Program-made: the position numbers and the translations under genes | Source: Myxococcales bacterium | GTDB taxonomy: Bacteria; Myxococcota_A; Polyangia; Palsa-1104 | DNA: 64,000 nt | Direction: 5' to 3' | Assembly: GCA_003170275.1 (NCBI GenBank) | Contig: PNAM01000009.1 | Coordinates: forward strand, 124,001 to 188,000 | Shown here: in pieces, positions 33,286-40,680 of the stretch | Numbering within the stretch: the first letter of the stretch is position 1 | Layout: each line of letters begins with the position of its first letter | The notes under the pieces: model-generated | The model's input: only the letters and a program-made list of their open reading frames with translations | Told to the model about the DNA's origin: nothing | Database searches by the model: none

Positions 33286-34302
33286 TTACGGCGGCGGCTC
33301 GCCGATGCGGATCGAGGCGCGGCCGAGGAGCTGGCCGCTCTCGGTCTCGACGGTGCAGGTCCAGTGGCCGGGGCCGGGACTGCGGCGGTAGGACCAGGTG
33401 CGGAAGCCTTGCGGCCGGCCGCCGCGAATCTCGAGCGGGATCTCCGCCCGCACCACACCATTCTGCCGCCACACATGCCGCAGCCTGTCCTTCAGCCCGC
33501 GCGGCGCGGCGATCGCGGTCGCGCAGACCAGCTGCGCGGGAGCGGCCGCCAGGGTGGTCGCGGGATCGATCAGCCGGCGCTCGACCACCTGCGTGCCGAT
33601 CGCGCCCTCGACGAAACGCAGCGGCGCCGGCGGCACCACGCGCGCGCCGCCGAACAGCAGCGCCGCCGCGAGCCCGACGCTCACCAGCAACCCCGCCGCG
33701 GTCCTGACGCGCCGCTTCTCACCCGCGGGCGCGGTCGCGCGCACTGCGAGCGGCAGTCCGGCGGCAGTCGACAGCGCCGCGACGATCAGGCTCACGCGAT
33801 TGCTCGCGCCGAGCACCGGCAGCACGCAGTCGAGCCCGGCGAACGAAGCGATCGCCTGCAGCGCGGCGGCGCTCACCGGCACCTTGAGCGCGGCGCGATA
33901 GAGCGGCGTCCACAAGGTCACCCCGCCGGCAGCGGCGATCACCGCGACGAACGCGTAGTGCGCCGGCACCGCGGAGGCGCGCGCGAAGAACGGCAGCGAG
34001 AAGAACAGGCATAGCTGCATCAGCGACTGCGTGCCGAACACCGTCGAGAACTGCGCGGCGCGAGCGGCCAGCGCCTGGTTGCGCGACAGGCGACGCGGCT
34101 CGAGCCCGTCGAGCACCGCGAACGCCGCGAGCACCAACCAGCCGCCCGCCGCCGCCGCCGCCACCAGCCACGCGCGCTCGGGCCGGCGATCCATCCCCAG
34201 CGCGCCCGACACGCCGAGCAGCAATGAGGTCCACGGCAGGATGCGGCGCAGCGCCCGCCACCAGCGCGACGACGACTTCTCCGGCTCGTTGCCTGGCGCC
34301 AT
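33286..34302 (-). CDS. DUF5924-like membrane protein with C-terminal DUF2914-like domain
   Basis: A 338-residue protein: about six membrane helices in residues 20-230 (e.g. WTSLLLGVSGALGM, AAGLLVSVGLAAALLFGGARV) followed by a soluble domain (about 235-338) with the DUF2914-like pattern LRHVWRQNGVVRAEIPLEI, GFRTWSYRRSPGPGHWTCTV, GQLLGRASIRI. The combination is known as a conserved protein of unknown function in Gram-negative bacteria. It is convergent with the small lipoprotein gene (one-base gap) and divergent from the sigma-54-preceded gene at 34454. Confidence 0.78.
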   Translation of the reverse strand: MAPGNEPEKSSSRWWRALRRILPWTSLLLGVSGALGMDRRPERAWLVAAAAAGGWLVLAAFAVLDGLEPRRLSRNQALAARAAQFSTVFGTQSLMQLCLFFSLPFFARASAVPAHYAFVAVIAAAGGVTLWTPLYRAALKVPVSAAALQAIASFAGLDCVLPVLGASNRVSLIVAALSTAAGLPLAVRATAPAGEKRRVRTAAGLLVSVGLAAALLFGGARVVPPAPLRFVEGAIGTQVVERRLIDPATTLAAAPAQLVCATAIAAPRGLKDRLRHVWRQNGVVRAEIPLEIRGGRPQGFRTWSYRRSPGPGHWTCTVETESGQLLGRASIRIGEPPP

Positions 34303-34405
34303 GGCGTGCCTATCCTAAGGCATCCTTGCGGAGCATTTTCGCTCCGACTCTCCGAAATCCGAGCGCACGCAGCGATCGATTCCACGCCGGCCGTGGCTCT
34401 CGACC

Positions 34406-34421
34406 TGGCAGGGGAGTTGCT
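34406..34421 (+). promoter_or_regulatory. sigma-54 (RpoN) promoter
   Basis: TGGCAGGGGAGTTGCT matches the -24/-12 consensus TGGCAC-N5-TTGCW with one mismatch, with exactly ten bases between GG and GC. The predicted start (about 34432) leaves a leader of about 22 bases holding a GAGGAGG Shine-Dalgarno for the gene at 34454. An activator of the NtrC family would be needed. Confidence 0.68.
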
Positions 34422-34453
34422 CAGCTCTACGCTGAATCCACGAGGAGGTTCCC

Positions 34454-34903
34454 GTGCGTACCTTGACCTACCTGTTCGTAACCGTGCTCGGCACCACGCC
34501 CGCGTTCGCCCAGATCCACGTCGAGATCGGCGTGCCCGAGCCGCCGCGGGTGATCGTTCGCGCTCCCGCGCCGCGCGTGATCGTGGCGCCGCCGCCGTCG
34601 GTGCGCTACGTCGCGCCGTCGGTCCGCTTCGAAGCGCCCCCGCCGCTGGTGACCGTGCAGCCGGGCGTTCAGGTGGTCGAGGACTCCGAGCAGGAAGTGT
34701 TCTTCGTCGACGGCTACTACTGGCACGCAGGCGCCGACGGCACCTGGTGGCATACGCGCGATCATCGCGGCGGATGGGTGGTCGCGCCGCGACGCGCGGT
34801 GCCGGGCGCGCTGGTGCGCTTTCCGCGCGGGCAGTATCGCCACTACCGGAAGCGCCACGAGGAGAAGGCCGAGCGGAAGTTCGAAAAGCACCACGGGCGC
34901 TAG
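34454..34903 (+). CDS. secreted Pro/Val-rich, Trp/Tyr/His-rich protein
   Basis: A 149-residue protein with a signal peptide (MRTLTYLFVTVLGTTPAFA), a low-complexity Pro/Val/Arg segment (PPRVIVRAPAPRVIV), an aromatic motif (EVFFVDGYYWHAGADGTWW, like YXWGXW-type envelope proteins) and a basic His/Lys/Arg tail. GTG start at 34454 with GAGGAGG upstream. It is probably induced through the sigma-54 promoter at 34406. Function unknown; the tail and aromatic repeat suggest surface or nucleic-acid/polysaccharide contact. Confidence 0.8.
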   Translation: MRTLTYLFVTVLGTTPAFAQIHVEIGVPEPPRVIVRAPAPRVIVAPPPSVRYVAPSVRFEAPPPLVTVQPGVQVVEDSEQEVFFVDGYYWHAGADGTWWHTRDHRGGWVVAPRRAVPGALVRFPRGQYRHYRKRHEEKAERKFEKHHGR

Positions 34904-34936
34904 CTGCGGGGGTACCATGTTCGAAGGAGGTGCATC

Positions 34937-36292
34937 ATGAGTTACCTCTACGGGGACTCGAGCTCCTCATCCCTGCAGATCAATTACATCGACTTTCTGC
35001 GCGACGCGCTCGACTTTTCGGTGCAGGTGCTGGCGGCCGATCACCGGATGCGCGAGGGCGAGGCGCGAGTGGTCGAGGTGCGGCGCGCGTGCGCCGAAGA
35101 GGTCGGGCGGCTCGAGGCGCTCGGCGCCGCGATCGCGCGCTCGGTCGAGGGGGCGCCCATCGGCCCCGCCGAATCTCCGACGGCCCTGTGCGCGCAGGCG
35201 GTGTTGCGCGCGAGCGCCGACCAGGTGCGCGCGGCGATCGATCGCGTGCACGCTACGCTCACCAGCGATCTGGCGCAATCGGAGTCGCAGTCCGGGCGCG
35301 AGCGCGAGAGCGTGGTCGCGGCGCTGTCCACCCTCCTGCTCCGTCACGACCTCCCCGAGATGACCAGCGAGCTGCGCCTGCAGCAACAGGGCGGCACGCG
35401 CTATGCGGCGCACGTGCACACGCGCAGCCTCGACGATCTCGAGGCGGTGCTAGAGCTCGAGATCGCCGCCGCTCACCCGCTCGCCCACGTGCTGCGCGTG
35501 GAGAAGCTGGTCGAGCGGCTCGAGGTGCAGGCGCCCGAGACCGGCGGCTGGCTGCGCAAGGAGGTCAAGCTGCGGCCGCAGCGGCTCGACAAGGAGTACA
35601 TCACCGAGCTGGTGCTCGGCGGCGCGCAGACGATCATCAAGCTGCGCAGCGCGGCCGACGGGACGGGCGTGGGCTACGACGTGCTGGTGCGCGCGGAGGC
35701 GCCGCGCGTTCAGCTGCTGCGCACCGGCGAAGCGACCGATCTGCCGGCGTTCGATCTCGGCGTCGACGACGCCGCCAAGCTGATCGATCTCGAGGCCAAG
35801 CTGATCGCGGCGACCGGCGAGCTGTTGCACGCGCGCAAGGCGCTGGTCGACGCCAGGCTCGGCGACGGCCCGCTCGCCGAGTGGCGCAATCCGAAGAAGA
35901 TGGTCGAACGGCTGGTGGCCAAGATGGCGCCGGTGGTGCAAGAGATCGCCAAGCGCTCGCTGACGCCCACCGAGCTGGTGCTCAAGCGGCAGCTCGGCGA
36001 TGGACGGCGCGAGGAGATCTTTGTCTCGCGCGACGAGCTGCGTCGCAAGCTCGGCCCGCTCGCCAACGGCTCGCGCGCGCTGTTCGCCCCGCTCGGGCTC
36101 GGCGAGCCCGCGTCCGAGCCGGCGCCGGCCCCGGTGCACGCGCCGGTGCCGGTCGTGGAAAAGGCCGCGACGGTGGTCGTGCCGCGCTCGCCGCCGCCGC
36201 CGCCCGCCAAGAGTGAAACGGCGGCCATCTCGCTCGACGACTCGCTCGACCGGATGATCGTCTCCGAAGCGCCCTCGCGCAAACCCGACTGA
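34937..36292 (+). CDS. conserved hypothetical coiled-coil protein with Pro-rich tail
   Basis: A 451-residue cytosolic protein. It opens MSYLYGDSSSSSLQINYIDF, then a helical, probably coiled-coil region (about 25-150, rich in Ala/Arg/Glu), a mixed alpha/beta core (about 150-370), and a Pro/Ala-rich tail (PAPAPVHAPVPVVE, SPPPPPAKS) ending in an acidic helix. I know no function for it. It starts with ATG after a strong AAGGAGGTG, 33 bases downstream of the secreted-protein gene, and may share its sigma-54 transcript. The small gene at 36298 on the other strand abuts it. Confidence 0.75.
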   Translation: MSYLYGDSSSSSLQINYIDFLRDALDFSVQVLAADHRMREGEARVVEVRRACAEEVGRLEALGAAIARSVEGAPIGPAESPTALCAQAVLRASADQVRAAIDRVHATLTSDLAQSESQSGRERESVVAALSTLLLRHDLPEMTSELRLQQQGGTRYAAHVHTRSLDDLEAVLELEIAAAHPLAHVLRVEKLVERLEVQAPETGGWLRKEVKLRPQRLDKEYITELVLGGAQTIIKLRSAADGTGVGYDVLVRAEAPRVQLLRTGEATDLPAFDLGVDDAAKLIDLEAKLIAATGELLHARKALVDARLGDGPLAEWRNPKKMVERLVAKMAPVVQEIAKRSLTPTELVLKRQLGDGRREEIFVSRDELRRKLGPLANGSRALFAPLGLGEPASEPAPAPVHAPVPVVEKAATVVVPRSPPPPPAKSETAAISLDDSLDRMIVSEAPSRKPD

Positions 36293-36297
36293 ACCGA

Positions 36298-36564
36298 CTA
36301 GTTTCTGCCGTCCTCTCCCTGGCGCGACTCGACCTTGCGGTCGAGCAGGTTCAGCGCCGTGCGCAGCTGTGTGACCAGCTGCATCAACCGGCGCGCGTCG
36401 TCGAGCGCGAGCGCCCTGGGCTTCAACCCACCGAGATTTGGCAGCACCTCCGCCGCGCAACGCCTGGCCTCGGCGACCTGCGGCCCGGTCGGCTCGTCGA
36501 GCGCGGCGTAGGTGAACGCCAGCGCCCGCTCGAGCATGCCCTCCATCCACTGAAAGCTCTTCAT
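36298..36564 (-). CDS. small helical hypothetical protein
   Basis: An 88-residue, all-helical, Leu/Ala/Arg-rich protein (MKSFQWMEGMLERALAFTYA, ARRLMQLVTQLRTALNLLDRK). The start follows GGAGGAC at good spacing (GAGGACGGTTCG before ATG), which supports it as a real gene despite its size. It lies about 60 bases downstream of the orphan sensor gene on the same strand, and could be its partner. Family not recognised. Confidence 0.6.
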   Translation of the reverse strand: MKSFQWMEGMLERALAFTYAALDEPTGPQVAEARRCAAEVLPNLGGLKPRALALDDARRLMQLVTQLRTALNLLDRKVESRQGEDGRN

Positions 36565-36625
36565 CGAACCGTCCTCCTCCGACTCTCTTGCGTGACCCCT
36601 GTATGGAAACGCCTGGGCGCGCTCC

Positions 36626-37225
36626 TCATTCCAATCGCATCGTCCGCCACAGCAGTCCCGCCGCGAGCAGCGCGAACAGCAGGCTGACCGCGTCCAGGGC
36701 GAGCACCACCTGCAACGCGCCGCGCCGCGCGCCGCCGATGGTCGCCGCCAGCGCGCGCGAGTGGCTCGCCGCGCGATCGAGCGCGACCAGCGCGGTGCCC
36801 GAGATCTCCTCGACCGCAGGCAAGATGCGCCCGGTCACCTCGCGCTGCTGCGCCGGATCGTGCGGATCCCAGCGGCCCACCGCGCTGCCGATCATCGACT
36901 GCAGCGCGGCGAGCTGGTGGGCGAAGCGCGGCGATTCCGCGGTCGTCTCCAGCGACAGGTAGGTCTCCAGCTCGGCCTGGGCGCGCTGCCAGCTGCGCTC
37001 GACGTGATCGCGGCGCGCATCGGCTTCGCGCAACAGCGCGCCGAGCTGGCGCAGATCTTCGCAGCCGTTGGTGAGGTACTGGATCCCGGGCGCCACGCTC
37101 TCGGCGAGCTGGTGGGCCGCCGCATCGATCGACCCCGCGCGATACTCGGAGTACGCGGTCGCGGCGATGAACGAGGTCACCACCACGCCCAGTGCGGCGA
37201 GGGCCGCCCGCCCCGACGCGGTCAT
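36626..37225 (-). CDS. orphan membrane sensor module (TM-4-helix bundle-TM) without output domain
   Basis: A 199-residue protein: TM1 (LAALGVVVTSFIAATAY), a periplasmic helical segment (about 30-165: DAAAHQLAESVAPGIQYL, RRDHVERSWQRAQAELETYL), TM2 (VVLALDAVSLLFALLAAGLLW), then a stop after WRTMRLE. This is the input half of a histidine kinase or chemoreceptor; the frame closes where HAMP would begin, and I find no kinase in other frames downstream. The ATG at 37225 overlaps the sulfatase-family stop by four bases, so the two genes are coupled. Confidence 0.75.
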   Translation of the reverse strand: MTASGRAALAALGVVVTSFIAATAYSEYRAGSIDAAAHQLAESVAPGIQYLTNGCEDLRQLGALLREADARRDHVERSWQRAQAELETYLSLETTAESPRFAHQLAALQSMIGSAVGRWDPHDPAQQREVTGRILPAVEEISGTALVALDRAASHSRALAATIGGARRGALQVVLALDAVSLLFALLAAGLLWRTMRLE

Positions 37226-38985
37226 GCTCCCAGCACCCCGAAGGCGGCCTGCGAGTAGGTCCGCAACACGCGCAACATTTCCAAGGCATCGTCCGAGATC
37301 TCCTGTCGCTCCTCCGGATCGACTCGCAAGTGGTACAGCTCGTTGTATCCCAACGACGGATGCGCGATCAGTTTCCAGCCGTCCTCGATCACCGCGATCT
37401 GCGGGTCCCGCTCGAGCTCCGAGGAGATCAGCACCGGTCCGTCGGCGGAATACGGGCGGCCGGTGACCGCGTTCAGGATGTAGCCGGCGGTCCGATCGTG
37501 CGACACGGGCAACAGGGGCGCCCCGTAGCTCCGTCCGACAGCCGGAGACCACACGATCAAAGGGACGCGAACGGCCGCTTCGTGCAGGCTCGCGCCGTGA
37601 AAGTAGTCGCCGTGCTCGCCGAACTCCTCGCCGTGGTCGGCGGTGAGCACGACCAGCACCTGGTCGCGCCAGCTGCCTGCACGCAGCGCGTCGGCGAGCC
37701 GGCCGATCGCGGCATCGGTGCGTCGCACGGCCACCGCGTAGGCGGCCACCGACTGATCTTTGAGCGGCGAGGGCGAAGCCGGGTCGGTCACGTACGGGAA
37801 ATGCGCGTCGAAGTAGTGGGCCCAGATGAACTGGCGCGAGCCGTCGTCGGCCGACAGGTGGTCGAGGACGCGATCGGTGACCGCCTGGGCGGTGGTGTGC
37901 GTGGCCACCGAGGCAGCCACGAGCGAGCGGTCGATCTCGTCGAAGCTGGCCCGCACCTGCGCATCGCCGACGGTGTTGGGATGCGTGATGATCGCCGAGC
38001 TGCGATAGCCGAGGTCGCGCAGCTGGTCGGGAAGCGGCGCGCTCGGCCCGCTCAAGAGCGCGGTCAACGAAGGAGTGGTCGTGGGCGCGTTACTATAGTG
38101 ATCGAAGCGCACGCGGCCCTCCTGCGCGAGCCGCGTGATCGAAGGGCAGACGTCGAACAGCTCCGGCCGGTCGCCCCGCCCGAACCCGCAGCGGAAGGCG
38201 TCGATGGTCAAGAGCAGGATGATCCGCGGCGCGTCCCGGCGCAGCGTCGTGGCCGGGGTCGCCGCCGCTGGGCGCGCTTCGGGTCGCGCGTGCTCGGTGG
38301 CGTTCACCCGCGCGATCCCCACCAGCTGCTGCGCCAGGCGGAGCAGGTGCGAGTCGATGGTTCGTCCCTGCACGAGCTGCCGGTAGCTGGCCCGGGCGGG
38401 AGCGCCGACCAGGATCGCGATCACCAGCAGCCCCGGCACCAGCGCCGCCCACCTCAGCCTGGCGGCGCCGACCCGCGCGGCGGCCGTGAAGCACAAGAGC
38501 GTGGCCACGACCAAGAGGCCGTGCAGCCGCGTGTACTCGGGCTCGAGCCCGCCGGTGTCGAGCACGCCGCAGCAGATCCCGCCCGCGAGCAGCACCGCGC
38601 ACAGCGCCGTCTGGTGGGAGGCAGGCGATCGCCGGCGGGCCCGCTGCAGGATCGCGCGCAGCGCCGCCACCAGGCCGACGACCACGAGGCCGCCCACCAC
38701 GTACGCCGACAAGGTCCACACGCCGTACGGCGCGTCGACGAACAGCAGGTTGGCCGCGTAGACGGCGCAGCCCTCGAGGAACGCGGCGGCGCCGACCAGC
38801 GCGCTGATCGCGCCCACCTCGAGGTCGAAGCGCTCGAGCAACAGCGCCATCACCAGCGCCAGCGGCGAGAGCAGGACCACCGCGATCGCGGTCCGGTGGA
38901 CGCTGCTCCAGGGCGCCGACGTGCTCGCCGCCAGCGTGGCGCCGAGGATCGACACGGACGTGGTGCGAAAGAGCCGGCCGTTCAT
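37222..38985 (-). CDS. membrane-anchored sulfatase/phosphotransferase-family protein
   Basis: A 587-residue protein with about five N-terminal membrane helices (residues 1-200) and a C-terminal alkaline-phosphatase-superfamily domain. Metal ligands appear in LLTIDAFRC and TADHGEEFGEHGDYFHG. The nucleophile region reads NAPTTTPSLTALLSG: the C/S-x-P-x-R formylglycine motif of true sulfatases is absent and a Thr occupies the position, as in LtaS- and EptA-type phosphotransferases. It may therefore transfer or remove phospho-groups on envelope polymers rather than hydrolyse sulfate esters. A membrane sensor module is coupled downstream. Confidence 0.82.
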   Translation of the reverse strand: MNGRLFRTTSVSILGATLAASTSAPWSSVHRTAIAVVLLSPLALVMALLLERFDLEVGAISALVGAAAFLEGCAVYAANLLFVDAPYGVWTLSAYVVGGLVVVGLVAALRAILQRARRRSPASHQTALCAVLLAGGICCGVLDTGGLEPEYTRLHGLLVVATLLCFTAAARVGAARLRWAALVPGLLVIAILVGAPARASYRQLVQGRTIDSHLLRLAQQLVGIARVNATEHARPEARPAAATPATTLRRDAPRIILLLTIDAFRCGFGRGDRPELFDVCPSITRLAQEGRVRFDHYSNAPTTTPSLTALLSGPSAPLPDQLRDLGYRSSAIITHPNTVGDAQVRASFDEIDRSLVAASVATHTTAQAVTDRVLDHLSADDGSRQFIWAHYFDAHFPYVTDPASPSPLKDQSVAAYAVAVRRTDAAIGRLADALRAGSWRDQVLVVLTADHGEEFGEHGDYFHGASLHEAAVRVPLIVWSPAVGRSYGAPLLPVSHDRTAGYILNAVTGRPYSADGPVLISSELERDPQIAVIEDGWKLIAHPSLGYNELYHLRVDPEERQEISDDALEMLRVLRTYSQAAFGVLGA

Positions 38986-39079
38986 CGCGACGAGTATCCG
39001 GCGCGAATGTTTCGCTACGTTGTACGGAGTGTGAAGAAATGTAAATCCTCGTAGACTGGATCTGCACCTCGAGGGCGAC

Positions 39080-40524
39080 GTGCTCCCCGCCGGCGGCGAC
39101 TACGTGGTGGTGCCGTTCGACGTGCCCGCCGGCACCGTCGAGCTCGAGATCGCGCGAACGGTCCCGACGGCGGACGCGATCCTCGACTTCGGCGTGTGGG
39201 GACCGGCCGGCTTCGCGGCTGGGGCGGCGGGCTCACCGAGCCGACCACCATCGGCGTCGACGATTCGTCGCGCGGCTATTTGCCCGGATCGATCGCGCCC
39301 GGCGGCTGGCAGCTGGTGATCGGCAAGGCCAACATCGCCGACGCCGGGGCGCACTACACGGCCGATCTCACCTTTCGCGACGCGGCGACGCTCATGCCGC
39401 GCGCGCGCGCGCCTTTTTCACCCACGGTGCTGCGTACCGGCGCGGGTTGGTACAAGGGCGACTTTCATGTGCACTCGCGCGAGAGCGGCGACGCGGCGGC
39501 CACCTTCGACGAGATCATCGCGCTGGCACGCGCGCGGCACCTCGACTTCGTGGTCCTCTCGGATCACAACACGGTCTCGCAACACGGGCTGATCGCGGCG
39601 GTGCAGCCGTCGCTGCCGGATCTGCTGCTGGTGCGCGGCATCGAGGTCACCACCTACGCCGGCCATGGCGGCGCGCTCGGCGCCACGGCCTACGTCGACC
39701 ATCGCATCGGGCTCGACGGGCGCACCGCCGCCCAGCTGATCCGCGACGTGAACGCGCAGGGCGGGCTGTTCATCGTCAATCATCCGGCGCTCGATCTCGG
39801 CAAGGCGTGCATCGGCTGCGCGTGGCGTCACGCGGATACCCCGTGGCCCGAGGTGGGCGCCATCGAGATCCAGACCGGCAACTACAAGGTCGGCATCACG
39901 CTGTTCACCCAGCCGAGCCTCGATCTGTGGGACGCGCAGCTCGACGCCGGCGCGCGGCTCGCCGCGGTCGGCGGCTCGGACGATCATCGCGCGGGCATGG
40001 ACACCGGCGGCTCGGCGAGTGAGATCGGCAGCCCGACGACGCTGGTGTGGGCCGATGAATTGTCGGAGGCGGCGATCCTCGCCGGCGTGCGCGCGGGACG
40101 AACCACGGTCGCGTTGCGCGGCCCGGACGATCCCCACGTCGAGCTCACGGCGATCGACGGTGACCAGCGTCTCGGCATCGGTGACACCGCGACCGGCAGC
40201 AGCGTCACGGTGGAGACGCACGTCACCGGCGGCAACGGGCAGGTGCTGTTCCTCGTCGAGGACGGCGTCGAGACCGCGCAGGCGACCGTCGATCGCGACG
40301 ACTGGACCCGGCGCTTCGAGGTCCCCGTGCGCCCGTCGGGAAGCCGCGTGCGCGCGCACCTCACCGACGGCGTCGATCCGATCGTCGTGACCAGCCATGT
40401 GTGGCTCGCGTACGCCGCGCCGAAGAGCGGCTGCGAAGTGGGCCGCGAAGGAAATTTCGGCCTGATCATGCTCGCCATGATCGCCGGAATCGCGCTGATT
40501 TCCCGCCTGCGACCTCAGCGATAG
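39080..40524 (+). pseudogene. PHP-domain phosphoesterase (CehA/McbA-like), frameshifted, with MYXO-CTERM-like tail
   Basis: The N-terminal beta-domain (LPAGGDYVVVPFDVPAGT) is in frame 2, and the rest (RLRGWGGGLTEPTTIG onward) in frame 1. A single missing base after TTC at 39212-39214 explains the break: adding one C restores GPAGFRGWGGG. The PHP domain has metal-site motifs GDFHVHSRESGD, VLSDHNTVSQHG, VNHPALDLG and GGSDDHRAG. The C-terminus (KSGCEVGREGN, one TM helix, RLRPQR) resembles a MYXO-CTERM sorting tail. No signal peptide is visible: frame 2 is closed by TGA at 39032 and the first usable start is GTG 39080. It is either a decaying gene or a sequence error plus an undetected start. Confidence 0.78.
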
Positions 40525-40680
40525 TTCCCTACAACACCGTTTTCAACCTCCAGTAATCGCTATTTATTATTCCAGGAATTGTGATTTTCATACCCAATCT
40601 TACGTGTTCTCGCCTACATCCGAATTCTGCGAGGGTGAATTTACCGCCGGGATGTAAATCACCGGTGGAAGGAGGGCCCG

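Noticed and set aside
39030-39034. TGA upstream of the PHP gene as another recoded Sec codon
   Set aside because: No redox motif surrounds it and no signal peptide or conserved sequence continues upstream, so it is an ordinary stop.
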